Shown here piece after piece: positions 1 through 14,624 of a stretch of DNA of 64,000 nucleotides. Source of the stretch: Micromonospora sp. FIMYZ51. GTDB taxonomy: Bacteria; Actinomycetota; Actinomycetes; Mycobacteriales; Micromonosporaceae. Positions within the stretch are counted from its first letter, which is position 1; each line of letters starts with the position of its first letter. Position numbers and translations under genes: made by a program. The DNA lies in assembly GCF_038246755.1 (NCBI RefSeq), contig NZ_CP134706.1, positions 3,100,001 through 3,164,000 of the forward strand, written 5' to 3'. The notes under the pieces were generated by a model that was not told the origin of the DNA, ran no database searches, and was given only the letters and a program-made list of their open reading frames with translations.

Positions 1-2441
<2,441 letters not shown>

Positions 2442-2578
2442 GTCTACCTCCCCTGACGAGGGCCACGCGCCCGGAGCCGGACGCGTGGGATCGCCCGCGC
2501 TCAGCCGCGAACGACCACCGGAGACGTTGGTCGGCTGGCCCCGGTCTGAGAGGTGGTGACCCTTCGGTCGACTGCGGC

Positions 2579-5500
2579 TCAGCCGGGAAAGAAATGACCT
2601 ACGTCGATATCACAATCCTTCATGATTGTTTCGCTGTCAACAAAAGTCTCAGTGGGTGAGGCCGACGAGGACGTGTCGGGCAATGCGGGAGGCAGGTCCG
2701 GCTCGATGAGGTGATGCAGCAGGTGCAGCGGCGCGGCGACGATCCCGGCCCCGGCCAGCGCCCGCACGTACGCCGTCGCGGTCGAGTCGTCCACCAGACC
2801 GTGCACCAGCGGCAGCTCCGGATCGGCCGCCCACAGCAGCGATTCCAATCGGCAGGAGGCGATCGTCGCGGGCAGCCCGAGCACGGTGCCGGTCACCGGC
2901 ACCGGCGGTAGGTCTGCTGGTATGTCGCGCCTGGTCTCGCCGACGTGCAGCAGTCCACCGCCGACCACCAGGATGTCGCGGTCGCGACGCATCCGGGTCA
3001 GCGCCAGGCCGGTGTCCAACGCGGGCGGGAACGAGTCGTCCACCACGATGGTGCCGGGTGCCAGCCGGTCGACCTCGATCGGGTCGGTGGCCGCGCTGGT
3101 GGCGGCGATGACCACCTCCGCCGCGTAGCCGGCCGCCGCCATCTGCGGCGTCGACGGGCAGCTCTCGATGCTGCCCGCGAAGCCGTCGGCCCGCAGTCGC
3201 GCGGCGTGCTCGGCCAGCCTCGGGGCGGCGGCCGGGATGTCGCAGAGCACCAGCCGCGCGGGACGTTCCGCTCCGGCCAGCAGCAGCCGCAGCGCGGCGA
3301 ACCCGATCGAGCCGAGACCCACCACGGCGAGAGTGCGGCCGGCAAGGCGCCGTCCGGTGGCGGCCAGCGCGGCCTGCACCGTGCGGACGACGGAGACGAC
3401 GGTGACGGCGTGGCCGGTGGTCACCGCGACCCCGCTGCGGGTACGCCGCAGCACGCCGAGACCGTAGCCGGTGCGGGCGGGAATCATGCCGGCCAGCGAC
3501 ACGCAGCGGGCACCGAGGCGGGCGGCCAGGTCGACCGCCTCGGCCGCCTCGGCGGCGAGGGCGTCCCCGGCGGCGGTCAGCTCGTCGGCGAACCGGGGCA
3601 GACAGACGAAGCCGGAGACGCCAAGCGGGGTGTGCAACTCCTCAAGCAGACGTGCCCGGCCGTCGGGAAAGAGCAGCTCGCGTAGCTGTTCCCGGGGCAC
3701 GCTGCCGGCAGGTGATCCGGCGATCGCGGCGAGCTGCGCCGGTGGCGGTAGGTAGCCGACGATGGCTGCGGCCAACCCGGTTCGCCGGGTAGCAGCAGCC
3801 GAGTCCGCCGGTGCGGTGCGGTTGGTTGCTGCGGCGGTGAGGTCGGCGCGTAGCCAGTCGGCGATCCGAACCAACTCGGCTGAACTCACCGCGTCGGGGG
3901 CGCCGCGCAGGGTCACCCGCAGCCCGTCCGGGCCGGGCCGGGCGGTCAGGAACAGGTCGGTGCCGAGCGGCGGCGCGGCCAGCTCGCTTGCGGCGTCCCA
4001 GTCGAGGCTGAGCTGCTCGGCGTGGTCCGGCGGCGACGACGATGCGGCGAGGGCCGCGAAGTCCAGGAAGCTGAAGAAGAACTGGGCGCCGAGGGGCGTG
4101 CCGGCTGGCCCGGTGGGCACTGCCGCCGCGATGGACGGCGGGTCGTCGTGCCGGCGGGCGGCGGCGACCTCGGTCGCCACGTGGGCGAGCTGTGCGGCGA
4201 AGTCGGCCGAGCCGACCAGCCGCAGCGGCAGCATCGCGGCGCAGGGTCCGAAGACCCGGTGCAGGTCCGGCAGCGGATGGTCCCGGCCGGTCACCGCCAG
4301 GCCGAAGACCAGGTCGTCCTGGCCGGTGAACCGGGCCACCGCCCGGTGGTACGCGGTCAGCACCGGGGCGTACAGGGTGGACGCCGCCTCGGTGGCCAGT
4401 CGGCGCAGCCCGTCGAGCACGACCCTGTCCAGGGTGAAACCGCAGACCGGGCCAGCCGTACCGGCCGCGTCGGCTGCGGTGGGGCGGGCGGCGAGCAGCG
4501 GTGGCCGGTACGGGGTGGCGAAGCGTCCACTCCACCAGGTGTGGGCGGTCGGCTCGGGCGGGCCGGCGGCGCGACCGGCAAGCAGTGCGACGTACTCCCG
4601 GAAGTGGATGCGCAGCGGAGGCAGGTCACCGGGCAGGTCCGCGACCAGCCGGTGATAGACCGCCAGCAGTTCCTGGCCGAACAGGGCGGCGCTGTAGCCG
4701 TCGCCGATCAGGTGGTGGGCATGCACCAGCAGGATGTGATCGTCCGGCGCGAACGCCAACAGCCGCAGTCGCAGCAGCGGCCAGGCCCACGGCTCGAAGG
4801 GGCGGTGGCGTTCCTCGGCGACCAGGGCGGCGACCTCGGCGGAGTCGGTCACGGTCTGGTAGCCGACCGGTAGCCGCAACGACGCGGGCAGTTCCTGCTG
4901 GACCGGGGGACGAGCCCCGGCGGGGAACACGGTACGCAGCATCGGGTGCCGAACGACCAGCAGGTCGACGGCACGCTGGAAGACGTCGCGGCGCAGCTGG
5001 CCGCGCAGTCGCAGCCGGGCCAGCCAGGCGGTGCCGGCGCCTGCGGCGATGGCGTCGGCGAGCAGGAAACCACGCTGGGTGGCGGTCACCGGGTACGGTC
5101 CGCCCGGATCGCCGTGCGCCGCCGCAGCGCCGTCCACGTCCGGGCCGGCGACCCGACTCGTACCGGCGGCGCTGCGGTCCGTGCCGGCGGTGCTGCGGCC
5201 GGAGCTGCGGGCCGTGGCTGCGGCGGCGTCGATCTCGGCGGCGAGCGCCCGCAGCGTGCGGTGCTGGTAGCTGACGGTCGGGCTCGGCATGGCCGGGAAC
5301 TGGTGCTGTGCGCGGGCAAAGACCTCCAGCACCAGGATGGAGTCGCCGCCGAGGGCGAAGAAGTCGTCGTCGGGGGCGACCGTCGGCAGGTCGAGCAGTT
5401 CGGCCCAGATCCGGGCCAGTCTCGTCTCGGTCCCGGTGTCTGCGCCGGCACCGGCCGCCGTGCCACCGGGTGCCGGCAGCTGCTCCGCAGCGGCGGGCGC

Positions 5501-8500
5501 CGGCTGCTCTGGAGCGGCGGACGCCGGAAGGTGTTCCGGAGCGGCGGACGCTGGGGCCTGCTCCGGATCGGCGGACGTCGAAAGGTGCTCCGGATCGGCG
5601 GCGGGTGGGAGGCCGCCGAGGGCGCGGAGGCGGTCCCGGTCGACCTTTCCGGTGGGGGTCAGCGGGAGGCTGTCCAGCAGGTGGATCCGGGCCGGGACCA
5701 GCTGCGCGGGCAGCCGGTCGGCGAGAAACTCCCGCAGCTGCGACGCGGTCGGCGCGGTTTCCGGTACGGGGGCGACGAAGGCGTGCAGTCGCGGGTGCGG
5801 CTCGGCCTGGTGCAACACGGTCGCGGCGGCCACCGCCGGATGGGTACGCAGCACCGCCTCGATCTCGCCCGGCTCCAGCCGATAGCCGTGGATCTTCACC
5901 TGGTCGTCGAGTCGGCCGAGGAATTCCAGGCAGCCGTCCGGGCCGACCCGGCCCCGGTCGCCGCTGCGGTAGTACCGCTCGCCGTCGTGGTGCCCGAAGG
6001 CGGCGGCGGTCAGCTCGGGCTCGCCGAGGTATGCGGGCGTGAGGCCGACGCCGCCGATCAGCAGTTCACCGGCCTGGCCGGGCGGGCAGGGGTGCCCGTC
6101 GGGGTCGACGACACGTACCCGCGCCCCGCCGACCGGTCGACCGATCGGCAGCCGGCGTACCGCGTCGTCGGGCCGGCGGTCGATCAGCTGCCAGCTGGCG
6201 TTGATCGTGGCCTCGGTCGGACCGTACAGGTTGGTGATCGAGCAGCCGTCGCCGAACAGGTCGAACCAGCGCCGCACCGGCACCGGCGACAATTCCTCCC
6301 CGCCGACGTGCACCCAGCGCAGGGCGCTGAGATCCGGTGGTACGCCGTCGCGTACCGCCCGGTCCTCGGCGGCCCGCAGAATCCGCTCCCACAGGGTGGG
6401 CACCGAACTCCACACGGTGAGCCGGTCCCGTTCCATCCGGGACAGCAGCGCCTGCGGGTCACGCAGCACCGACCGGCCGAAGGTGACCACGGTGGCACCG
6501 ACGAGCAAGGGTGCCAGGATCTGCCGGACCGAGGCGTCGAAGCAGATCGACGAGGTCTGGGCCAGCCGGTCGCCGGGCCGGTAACCGAACGTGTCGATCG
6601 CCCAGTCGAGATAGTTGACCATCGACCGGTGGGTGATCGGTACCCCCTTCGGCCGTCCCGTCGACCCGGACGTGAAGATCACGTACGCGGTGTCGTCCGG
6701 CGCGGCGACGATCGCCGGCACCTGGACGGGCACCTGCTCCGCCGGCACCGTGACCGGCCGGTGCTCCGGGTCCGAGCCGAGACGGACCGGGCGGACCGCA
6801 CCGGTCAGCCGCGCCACCGTGGCCGCACAGTCCTCGTCGTACAGCACCACCTGGGCCCCGACCCGGCGCAGTTGCTCGTCGAGGCGGGCCGGGGGATGGG
6901 CGGCGTCCAGCGGCACCCAGGCGGCACCGGCGCGCAGGATCCCGACCACCGCGACGACCGACCCGGGTCCGGGCGCGGTGAGCATCCCGACGTGCTGGCC
7001 CGGGCGTACGCCGTGGGCGGCGAGCAGCGCCGCCACCCGGTCGGCGGCCCGGTCCAGGTCCCGGTAGGTGGTCGACCGCTCGCCGTCGCTCACCGCCACC
7101 GCGTCCGGGGTACGCCGGCAGACCGCCCGGATCCGCGCGTTGACATCCACTGCGCCGGCCAGCGGGCGGAGCGGTTCGAGCGGTCCCGGCCGCTGCTCCG
7201 CGACGTCCACCGGCCGAGGCGCGGCGGCGTCGGATGGGCGGTCGGCGGCGAGATCGACAAGTTCCCGGTGGTGCTCGGCGGCGAGCCGGGCCACTGTCCC
7301 GGGTCGGAACAGTCGCAACGGAAAGTTCCAGGACAGCCGCAGTGTCGGGCCCGACTCCCACCAGAGCAGGCTGAGCTGGGTGGCCGCCGAACCCGAGCCG
7401 GCCGCCGTCGGGACGACCCGCACCGGGGCGTCCGGGTCCGTGGTGACCGGGAAGCGGGCGAAGCTGAACCCGGCCGGGCTGGCGGTACGCGGACCGTCGC
7501 CGCTCGGCCGCAGCAGCCGAGCCAGGTCGAGGCTGGACACCGAGCCGTGCCGCTGGGCGGTGGTCCAGGACTGCCGGAGCCGGTCGGCCAGCCGGGCGGC
7601 GGGCTCGGCTGGATCCACCTCGACCAGCAGCGGCAGGGTGTCGGCGAAGGGCCCGACGATCCGCTCGATGCCGGGCAGCCGGGCGTCACGACCGGCCCGC
7701 GCCACGCTCACCGGCACCCGCAGCTGCCCGCTCCACCGTGCCAGGCACCGGACGTAGCCGGCGAGGAGCAGGTGAAACAGCGAGACGCCGGCCTCGGCGG
7801 CCCGCTGCCGCAACCGGCCGACCAGCTCCTCGTCCAATTCGTCCAGGTGCCGCAGGTACGGCGGCGCGGGCAGACTCGCCGGGTCGCCGTCGTACGGCAA
7901 CCGCAGCCGCCACCCGGGATCGGCCAGCCGCTGCCGCCAGTACGCCAGGTCCGCCTCGGTCGGCGGGGCGGCACCGAGGGCGTACTCGGCGAAGCCGGGG
8001 CCGGCGGGCGCGGGCGCCACCTGGCGACCTCGCGCCAGCGCGGTGTAGTCCGCCCAGAGTTCCTCGCTGAGCTGGTTGAGGCTGGCACCGTCTCCGGCCG
8101 CGTGGTGCAGCACCAGGAGCAGGTGAGACCGGTCGGCATCCTCCCGGGCGAGCACCGCACGCAGCGGCGGTTGCCGGGTCAGGTCCACCGGCGTGTTGCA
8201 GAGCCGTTCCTCCAGTTCGGGGAGGGGGTTGGTGAGCGGCTGCACCTCGTACGCGATGGCGGCCCCGGCGGCGGACGGTGGGCGGACCAGCTGACGTGGG
8301 GTGCCGGCGCCGGCACCCGGCACGAACCGGACCCGCAGCATCGGATGGCGGTCGGCGAGACCGGCCAGGGCCCGGCCGAGCAGGTCGGCGTCGAGCGGCC
8401 CGGTGACGGTCTGCCGGACGAAGGCGTAGCTGGCCACGGTCGGGTGCAGCCGTTCGTTGACGTACCAGGCCCGCTGCACCGGGGTGAGCGGGAAGGGTTC

Positions 8501-11500
8501 CCCGTGGGTGATCGGCGCCACCGCCTGCGGTGTCGTCGGCGGCGCGGCCTGCGGAACCGGCGGCACCCCGCCGCCGGGCGGCACCGCACCGCCGTCCGGC
8601 GGCGGCGCGGCATCGGCCTGCGTCAGGTGGGCGGCGAGCGTGGCGACGGTGGTGTACTCGAAGAACAGGGTCACCGGCAGCTGCCGACCGAGTTCGTCCT
8701 CCAGTCGTTTGACCAGGTCCACCGCGGCCAGCGAATCCAGCCCGAGGGCGAGGAACGAGACGTCGTCGGCGATCTCCTCGCTCGGCCGGTGCAGCGGCTC
8801 GGCGAGCAGCCGGCGCAGCAACCGGGCCAGCTCCGCCGCCTCCGGCCGACCCACTGCTGGCCGACCCGTCTCCGGTTGATCCGACACCGGGTGCCCGGCG
8901 GTCGAGCCGACCGTTGCCATGGCGGCCGAGCCGGCGGCCGAGCCGATGGTTGCCCTGGCGTCCGGCACAGCGAGCGGACCGGCGGTGGCCGGGGCAGCGG
9001 TCCGGACGGTACGTGCCCGATGCGCCGTCAGGTCCGCGACGACCAGGTGGGCGGCGTCGACCTCACGGGCGAGCCAGAGGGCACGCAGCGCGTCCCGGAC
9101 GGTCAACCCACCGCTGGCACCGCTGCGGGCGGCCATGCCACGGTCGGTGATCGCGCCGAAGCCGACCGCCTGGACGGGCTGGCCGGCGGCCCGCTGCGCG
9201 GCGGCGAAGGCGTCGAGGAACGCGTTGCCGGCCGCGTAGTCGCCGATCGCACCGGCCATCCCGGGCAGCACCGCGCTGACCGAGGAGAAGCCCACAAGCG
9301 CCGCCCGGTGCTGGCCCCACCGTCGCAGCGCCTGCGCCAGCAGGTGGCTGCCGCGTACCTTGGGCGCGAGCACCGCCAGGATGTCCGGGACGGACTTCGC
9401 CGCCAGGGTGCCGATCCGCACCGTCCCGGCGGCGTGCCAGACGGTGTCCACCCGGGACAGCTCGGCGAACAGCGCATCGACGTCGGCCGGCACGGTCACG
9501 TCGCAACGCCGGTACGTCGCGTCGGCGCCCGCCGCGATCAGCTCCGGCAGAAGGCCGTCCGGGGCGCGCTCCGACCGACCGGCCAGCAACAGGGTGGGCC
9601 GGCCCCGGCGGGCGAGCGTACGGGCCAACTCGGCACCGATCCCGCCGCCGCCTCCCACGATCACGTGCACACCGTCGTCAGTGGACGAATGCGACGACGG
9701 CGATGGGGCGGGCGCACCGGCACCGGAGAAGTCTGTGGGATCGGCCGCCGGGACCAGGTGCCGCGCCAGCCGGCGCCCGGCCCGCCAGGCCACCCCGGTC
9801 GCGGTGGTTACCTCGGTGCGGCTGTCTCCGGCCGTGGGGTCGTCGTCGAGTCGCAGGTCGGACAGCTCCCGGCACACCGACTCCACCCGGACCGCCAACT
9901 CGTCGCGGCCAGACAGATCGATCACCCGGGTACGCAGGCCGGGGCGTTCGTCAGCGAGGGCCCAGCAGAGTCCGGTGAGCACCGCCTGCACCGGCCGGTG
10001 CCGCTCCGACGCCCCGGTGACCTGCACGTCCTCGGTGAGCACCAGCAGCCGGCCGAGCCGCCCGTCCGGCTCGTCGAGCAGGGTCCGCAGGGCGCGTACC
10101 TGCCCGGTGACGGCGGCGTCGAGGGCCGCCACGTCCGGCGGGTCGACCGCCGGCCCGGCGAGCAGCACGGTCACCTCCGGCGGCGCGAGGTCGTCGGCCG
10201 CTCCGGGCGTGACGTGCCCGGCGTCGGGGTGCCCGGACGGCTGCACCGTGACGCCGCGTGCGGTGAGCGTGGCGGCGAGCCGGGCGGCCAGGTCACCGTC
10301 GACGCCGGGTCCACACAGCCGGATCCGGGCCGGCAGTTCGTCGCCGAGCACCGGCGCGTCCCGCCAGGCGATCCGGTGCAGCGGTACGGTCCGAGGTGCC
10401 GGCGACGGCGGGTAGGACCGCCGCTGGAACGGGTACGTCGGCACCGGCACCCGCCGCCGACCGGCGTACAGGGCGGCCCGGTCCAGCGGTCCACCGAGGG
10501 TCCACAAGCGTCCCACCGCCGCCAGCAGCGCCCCGGTCGCGGCACCCGGTTCGGCGGCCAGCAACGGCAGCACGCGCACCGGACCGGCGTCGCACCGGCC
10601 GCCGGTACCCAGGTCGAGGACGACGTCGTACGCCCCGTCGGGCATCGACCGGGGCGGGGCAGGCAACCGTGGCCCGGTCGTCGCGGCGCGTCGGACCGCC
10701 TCGGCCGGGTCCAGTTCACCGCGTACGGCGGCTGCGGTCAGTGCGCCGACGCCGGAGCCGAGCAGCCCGTCCGGACGTACCCCCCAGGCGGTGAGTTGGC
10801 CGGCCAGGGCGACGCCGACGGCGACCGCCACCGCTGCCGCGACCTGCGGTTCGGCGGCCGAATCGGTCAGGCACCAGGTGTGCAGCGGGCGTCCCGCCAC
10901 CGGCGTGGCGGCGACCTCGGCCAGCAGGTTGCGGAAGACCGGCAGCCGGTCGTGCAGGTCGCGCACGGCAGCCGCGGGCAGCGTCGTGCCGTCGTCCGGG
11001 AAGACGAGCACGGTCCTCGGTCGCCGGCCGACCGGTGCCTCGCCGAGGGTGTCGGCGGCGGCGTCGAGCCGGTCGGCGAGGTCCCCGTCGGCGACCACGG
11101 CCAGCCGGTGCGGCCCGTCGTCCCGGGCGGTACCCGCGCTGGCGCAGACGTCGGCCTCGGCGAGTTCCGGGTGGGTACGCAGGTACGCGGCGAGGTCCCG
11201 GGCCGCCCGGCGCAGCGCGGCGGGCGAGTACGCGCTGAGCGTGGCCAGTTGGCAACCGGAGCCGTGCAGGTCGGCCGCGACCCGCGTCGGGCGTGCCTGC
11301 GGTGCCTCGCGCAGCACCGCGTGCGCATTCGTCCCGCCGAAGCCGAACCCGTTGATGCCGGCGAGCAGCGGGCCGGCGGCGGTCCACGGCCGCCCCTCGG
11401 TGACCACCGCGAAGCCGGCCGCGGCGAGGTCGAAGCGGGCGGCCGGACGGGTGTGGTGCAGCGAGGGCGGCAGGTACCGGTGCCGCAGCGCCAGCACCAC

Positions 11501-14500
11501 CTTGACCAGCGCGGGCAGCCCGGCCGAGTTGAGCAGGTGGCCGAGGTTCGTCTTCACCGAGCCCAGCCCGCGCGGCACCCCGTCGGCCGGCGGCGGGTAC
11601 GCCGTGGCCAGCGACCGGACCTCCACCGGGTCACCAATTTCGGTGCCGGTGCCGTGCGCCTCCACGTACGACACCTGCGCCGGGTCCACCCCGGCGTCCC
11701 GGTACGCCCGCGCGATCACCTCCCACTGCCGGTGTGGGTTCGGCGCGAGCAGGCTCAGCGAACGTCCGTCGTTGCCGACGGCGGTCCCGGCGACGACGGC
11801 CAGCACCGGGTCGGCGTCGGTGTGCGCGTCGTCGACGCGGCGCAGCACCAGCGCGGCGCCGCCCTCGCCGGGGACGAAGCCGTCGGCGGCGGCGTCGAAG
11901 GCGCGGCACCGACCGGTGGGGGAGAGCGCCTCGGCGGCGGCGAGCACCCGGTACCCGGTCTCGGTGAGGTTGAGGTTCACCCCGCCGACCACCGCGACGT
12001 CGCACTCCCCGGCGGCCAGGCTGCCGGCGGCCAGGTGCAGCGCGACAAGCGCCGACGAGCAGGCGGTGTCCACCGCCACCGCCGGCCCGGTCAGGTCCAG
12101 GGCCTGCGCCAACCGGGCCGGGATCAGGTTCCGCAGGTTCCCGACAAGTGCCGCCGCCCGATCGACAGCCGTCCCGCCGGCGGCCAGCAACTCGGGGTAG
12201 GCGCTCTCGCCGACGGCGGCGAAGACGCCGATCCGGTGACCGTGCCGGCGGGGTCCGGCGTATCCGGCGCGTTCCAGGGCCTCGTACCCGATCTCCGCGA
12301 AGAGCCGGGCGTGCGGGTCGGTGAGCCGGGCCTCCTGTTCGGTGAGCCCGAAGAACCCGGCATCGAAGAGCATCGGGTCGGTCAGGAAGGAACCCCACTG
12401 TGGGCCGTGCGCGGTCGGGGCCCAGCGGTGGGCGGGGACCGGGGTGACGGCGTCGACGCCGTCGACCAGCTGCTGCCAGAACTCCTCAGGGGTGTCCGCG
12501 CCCGGGAACCGGCAGGCCAAACCGATCACCGCGACACCCGCCCGGTCGACGTCGGTGGTGCTGCGGGTCGGCTGCGGTCCCGCCACCGGACCCGGGTCGC
12601 CGAGCGGTCCGGCGGCGAGCCGGTCGGCGAGCGTCGTGACGGTGGGGCAGTCCCGCAGGTCCGCCGGATTCAAGGCGGTGCCCAGGGCGTCCTCCAACCC
12701 GGCGAGCACCTCCATCGCCTTCAGCGAGGACCCGCCGATGCTCAGGAAGCGGTCGTCCGGGCCGATCGTGGCCGGCGGCCGGTCCAGTACCCGGGCCCAG
12801 ACCTCGCGGATCAGCCCTTCGAGTTCCGGCCGGGACCGCCCGGCCGCGCCCGGCGGCAGCCGGGGTACGGCGACCGGCGCACGGTGGACCGGCGGGCACC
12901 AGCGCCGCTCCCGGTCGGCGAAGTCGCCGGTCAGATACCGCTCGCGCATCCGGCGTCGGCGCAGCTTTCCGCTTGTGGTCCGGGCGAACGCGCCGGGCGG
13001 CAGCGGCAGCACCCGGACGTTGTCGTGGCCGCTTGCCTCGGCGACCCGTCCCCGCACCGCGGCGAGGACGTCTGCCGCGTCGGCCGGTGGGCGGGCCCAC
13101 GGCACGAACACCACGATCCGCTCACCGCCGGAGGCCGGGTCGGTCGCGCCGACCACCACGGCCAGGTCGCCCGGCAGGCCGGGGGTGGCGACGGCCACCG
13201 TCTCCAGGTCCGCGGCGTGGAAGGTCCGGCCGTTGACGAAGACCACGTCCTTGGCCCGGCCGGTGACACAGAGCCGCCCGTCGCGCAGGAAACCCAGATC
13301 GCCGGTACGCAGCCAGCCGGCCACGAAGGTGTCCCGGCTGGCCTGCGGCGCCCGGTGATAGCCGCGCGCCACGTTCGGGCCGCGTACCTCGATCTGGCCG
13401 ACCCGCAGCTCGGGCAGGGGCCGGCCGTGCTCGTCGACCACGCGCAGCGCGCAGCCGGTCACCGGGCGGCCCAGGTCCATCAGCTCGACCGCGTGCTCAC
13501 CGGGCATCGTGGACGCCGCCCGGCCCCGGCTCAACTCGGCGCGGTCGAGCACCAGCGGGACGGCCACCTCACCTTGCGGTGTGAAGGTCACCGCGAGGGT
13601 CGCCTCGGCGAGCCCGTACACCGGTCGCAGCGCGGCCGGGTCGAGCCCGGCCGGTCGGGTGTGGGCCAGGAAGGACCGCCACACCGTCGCCGAGATCGGC
13701 TCGGCACCCACCACCACGCACCGCACCGCACTCAGGTCGAGCTTGGCGAGGGTTCCGGCCGGCACCCGGCGTACTGCCAGGGCCAGCGCGAAGTTCGCCG
13801 CCGACAGCAGGGTGGCCCGATGCCGGTGGGCGGTGGTGAACCAGAGCGCCGGGCGCTTGGCGAACGCCAGCGGGCCGATGCGTACCTGCTTGAGGCCGAC
13901 CGCGAGTGGGGTCAGATGGGTGCCGATCAGTCCCATGTCGTGGAAGTACGGCATCCAGGTCACCAGCACGTCGTCCGGGCGCGCACCGCTGGCCACTCTG
14001 GCCTGCTCCAGGTTCGCCAGCACGTTGTCGTGGGTCAGCTCCACCCCGCGGGGCGCGCCGGTGCTGCCGGAGGAGAACTGGAGGAAGGCGACGTCGTCCC
14101 CGGCCGGCGTCGGCAGCTGCGGCGGTGCGGTCCCGGTGCGCAGCGCGGCCAGCCGCAGCACCGGCGCGGGTAGGCCGTCCGTCACCGGGGCGGTGGCGTC
14201 GTCGGTCACCACCACCGCGTCGGGAAGACTGTCGCGCACCGCCCGTACCCGATGCGGCTCGGGCGGCAACGGCACCGGCACCAGCCCGGCGGCGAGCGCA
14301 CCCCAGAACATCGGCTGGAAGTCGTGGCCGGCGTCGGCGAGCAGCAGCGCGGGCGTGCCCGGCGGCACCCCGGCGGCCCGGTAGCCACCGGCCACCCGCA
14401 GCGACTCGTCGCGCAGCTGCTGGAAGGTCACCGTACGCTCGGTGCCGTCCTCCGCGACGTGCACGATGACCTGGTCAGGCGACCGGTCGGCGGCACCGAG

Positions 14501-14551
14501 GAGTACGTCGAGCAGACCTCGGCGGGCACCCGGCCCAGTCGCAATCGGCAC
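2579..14551 (-). CDS. Hybrid FAAL-PKS-NRPS megasynthase with AAR-like reductase release domain
   Basis: A 3990-residue protein starting at GTG 14551; an in-frame TAG lies four codons upstream. Domains seen: fatty-acyl-AMP ligase (about 1-560, SSGSTG near 157); ACP with Ser609; KS (about 670-1095) with Cys831, a His near 967 (AHGTGT) and a His near 1005 (TNLGH); a short AT-like region (about 1178-1380) whose GHSxG motif reads GSGVG, so the nucleophile is Gly1267; KR (about 1390-1830) with GGGGGIG and Tyr1772; ACP with Ser1940; condensation domain with His2150 in HHAAGDG; adenylation domain (about 2470-2975); PCP with Ser3071; a second condensation domain with His3280 in HHLIGDG; then about 350 residues resembling acyl-ACP reductase, with VVGLGSIG near 3743 and Cys3900. 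Inference: a free fatty acid is activated, possibly extended by a ketide, joined to an amino acid and released reductively. The substrates are unknown. Confidence 0.93.
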   Translation of the reverse strand: MPIATGPGARRGLLDVLLGAADRSPDQVIVHVAEDGTERTVTFQQLRDESLRVAGGYRAAGVPPGTPALLLADAGHDFQPMFWGALAAGLVPVPLPPEPHRVRAVRDSLPDAVVVTDDATAPVTDGLPAPVLRLAALRTGTAPPQLPTPAGDDVAFLQFSSGSTGAPRGVELTHDNVLANLEQARVASGARPDDVLVTWMPYFHDMGLIGTHLTPLAVGLKQVRIGPLAFAKRPALWFTTAHRHRATLLSAANFALALAVRRVPAGTLAKLDLSAVRCVVVGAEPISATVWRSFLAHTRPAGLDPAALRPVYGLAEATLAVTFTPQGEVAVPLVLDRAELSRGRAASTMPGEHAVELMDLGRPVTGCALRVVDEHGRPLPELRVGQIEVRGPNVARGYHRAPQASRDTFVAGWLRTGDLGFLRDGRLCVTGRAKDVVFVNGRTFHAADLETVAVATPGLPGDLAVVVGATDPASGGERIVVFVPWARPPADAADVLAAVRGRVAEASGHDNVRVLPLPPGAFARTTSGKLRRRRMRERYLTGDFADRERRWCPPVHRAPVAVPRLPPGAAGRSRPELEGLIREVWARVLDRPPATIGPDDRFLSIGGSSLKAMEVLAGLEDALGTALNPADLRDCPTVTTLADRLAAGPLGDPGPVAGPQPTRSTTDVDRAGVAVIGLACRFPGADTPEEFWQQLVDGVDAVTPVPAHRWAPTAHGPQWGSFLTDPMLFDAGFFGLTEQEARLTDPHARLFAEIGYEALERAGYAGPRRHGHRIGVFAAVGESAYPELLAAGGTAVDRAAALVGNLRNLIPARLAQALDLTGPAVAVDTACSSALVALHLAAGSLAAGECDVAVVGGVNLNLTETGYRVLAAAEALSPTGRCRAFDAAADGFVPGEGGAALVLRRVDDAHTDADPVLAVVAGTAVGNDGRSLSLLAPNPHRQWEVIARAYRDAGVDPAQVSYVEAHGTGTEIGDPVEVRSLATAYPPPADGVPRGLGSVKTNLGHLLNSAGLPALVKVVLALRHRYLPPSLHHTRPAARFDLAAAGFAVVTEGRPWTAAGPLLAGINGFGFGGTNAHAVLREAPQARPTRVAADLHGSGCQLATLSAYSPAALRRAARDLAAYLRTHPELAEADVCASAGTARDDGPHRLAVVADGDLADRLDAAADTLGEAPVGRRPRTVLVFPDDGTTLPAAAVRDLHDRLPVFRNLLAEVAATPVAGRPLHTWCLTDSAAEPQVAAAVAVAVGVALAGQLTAWGVRPDGLLGSGVGALTAAAVRGELDPAEAVRRAATTGPRLPAPPRSMPDGAYDVVLDLGTGGRCDAGPVRVLPLLAAEPGAATGALLAAVGRLWTLGGPLDRAALYAGRRRVPVPTYPFQRRSYPPSPAPRTVPLHRIAWRDAPVLGDELPARIRLCGPGVDGDLAARLAATLTARGVTVQPSGHPDAGHVTPGAADDLAPPEVTVLLAGPAVDPPDVAALDAAVTGQVRALRTLLDEPDGRLGRLLVLTEDVQVTGASERHRPVQAVLTGLCWALADERPGLRTRVIDLSGRDELAVRVESVCRELSDLRLDDDPTAGDSRTEVTTATGVAWRAGRRLARHLVPAADPTDFSGAGAPAPSPSSHSSTDDGVHVIVGGGGGIGAELARTLARRGRPTLLLAGRSERAPDGLLPELIAAGADATYRRCDVTVPADVDALFAELSRVDTVWHAAGTVRIGTLAAKSVPDILAVLAPKVRGSHLLAQALRRWGQHRAALVGFSSVSAVLPGMAGAIGDYAAGNAFLDAFAAAQRAAGQPVQAVGFGAITDRGMAARSGASGGLTVRDALRALWLAREVDAAHLVVADLTAHRARTVRTAAPATAGPLAVPDARATIGSAAGSAAMATVGSTAGHPVSDQPETGRPAVGRPEAAELARLLRRLLAEPLHRPSEEIADDVSFLALGLDSLAAVDLVKRLEDELGRQLPVTLFFEYTTVATLAAHLTQADAAPPPDGGAVPPGGGVPPVPQAAPPTTPQAVAPITHGEPFPLTPVQRAWYVNERLHPTVASYAFVRQTVTGPLDADLLGRALAGLADRHPMLRVRFVPGAGAGTPRQLVRPPSAAGAAIAYEVQPLTNPLPELEERLCNTPVDLTRQPPLRAVLAREDADRSHLLLVLHHAAGDGASLNQLSEELWADYTALARGRQVAPAPAGPGFAEYALGAAPPTEADLAYWRQRLADPGWRLRLPYDGDPASLPAPPYLRHLDELDEELVGRLRQRAAEAGVSLFHLLLAGYVRCLARWSGQLRVPVSVARAGRDARLPGIERIVGPFADTLPLLVEVDPAEPAARLADRLRQSWTTAQRHGSVSSLDLARLLRPSGDGPRTASPAGFSFARFPVTTDPDAPVRVVPTAAGSGSAATQLSLLWWESGPTLRLSWNFPLRLFRPGTVARLAAEHHRELVDLAADRPSDAAAPRPVDVAEQRPGPLEPLRPLAGAVDVNARIRAVCRRTPDAVAVSDGERSTTYRDLDRAADRVAALLAAHGVRPGQHVGMLTAPGPGSVVAVVGILRAGAAWVPLDAAHPPARLDEQLRRVGAQVVLYDEDCAATVARLTGAVRPVRLGSDPEHRPVTVPAEQVPVQVPAIVAAPDDTAYVIFTSGSTGRPKGVPITHRSMVNYLDWAIDTFGYRPGDRLAQTSSICFDASVRQILAPLLVGATVVTFGRSVLRDPQALLSRMERDRLTVWSSVPTLWERILRAAEDRAVRDGVPPDLSALRWVHVGGEELSPVPVRRWFDLFGDGCSITNLYGPTEATINASWQLIDRRPDDAVRRLPIGRPVGGARVRVVDPDGHPCPPGQAGELLIGGVGLTPAYLGEPELTAAAFGHHDGERYYRSGDRGRVGPDGCLEFLGRLDDQVKIHGYRLEPGEIEAVLRTHPAVAAATVLHQAEPHPRLHAFVAPVPETAPTASQLREFLADRLPAQLVPARIHLLDSLPLTPTGKVDRDRLRALGGLPPAADPEHLSTSADPEQAPASAAPEHLPASAAPEQPAPAAAEQLPAPGGTAAGAGADTGTETRLARIWAELLDLPTVAPDDDFFALGGDSILVLEVFARAQHQFPAMPSPTVSYQHRTLRALAAEIDAAAATARSSGRSTAGTDRSAAGTSRVAGPDVDGAAAAHGDPGGPYPVTATQRGFLLADAIAAGAGTAWLARLRLRGQLRRDVFQRAVDLLVVRHPMLRTVFPAGARPPVQQELPASLRLPVGYQTVTDSAEVAALVAEERHRPFEPWAWPLLRLRLLAFAPDDHILLVHAHHLIGDGYSAALFGQELLAVYHRLVADLPGDLPPLRIHFREYVALLAGRAAGPPEPTAHTWWSGRFATPYRPPLLAARPTAADAAGTAGPVCGFTLDRVVLDGLRRLATEAASTLYAPVLTAYHRAVARFTGQDDLVFGLAVTGRDHPLPDLHRVFGPCAAMLPLRLVGSADFAAQLAHVATEVAAARRHDDPPSIAAAVPTGPAGTPLGAQFFFSFLDFAALAASSSPPDHAEQLSLDWDAASELAAPPLGTDLFLTARPGPDGLRVTLRGAPDAVSSAELVRIADWLRADLTAAATNRTAPADSAAATRRTGLAAAIVGYLPPPAQLAAIAGSPAGSVPREQLRELLFPDGRARLLEELHTPLGVSGFVCLPRFADELTAAGDALAAEAAEAVDLAARLGARCVSLAGMIPARTGYGLGVLRRTRSGVAVTTGHAVTVVSVVRTVQAALAATGRRLAGRTLAVVGLGSIGFAALRLLLAGAERPARLVLCDIPAAAPRLAEHAARLRADGFAGSIESCPSTPQMAAAGYAAEVVIAATSAATDPIEVDRLAPGTIVVDDSFPPALDTGLALTRMRRDRDILVVGGGLLHVGETRRDIPADLPPVPVTGTVLGLPATIASCRLESLLWAADPELPLVHGLVDDSTATAYVRALAGAGIVAAPLHLLHHLIEPDLPPALPDTSSSASPTETFVDSETIMKDCDIDVGHFFPG
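5477..5602. repeat. Degenerate 24-30-base repeat in the A-PCP linker of the megasynthase
   Basis: Five imperfect units on the minus strand encode Ala/Pro/Glu-rich blocks such as SAAPEHLPA between the adenylation domain and the PCP (Ser3071). It looks like an expanded flexible linker that could let the carrier protein reach two condensation domains and the terminal reductase. Confidence 0.6.
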
Positions 14552-14624
14552 GGCAGGATGCTAGTGGTCCGCTCGGCCCGATCGGTAACCCGTATCGGCT
14601 CGGACACCCTGCTCACCTGCGTGA

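Noticed and set aside
4946..14173. A very long plus-strand open frame of about 3,075 codons opposite the megasynthase
   Set aside because: It is antisense to a gene with clear domains, its product is a low-complexity Gly/Arg/Gln-rich sequence with no motif, and such frames arise from extreme third-position GC.
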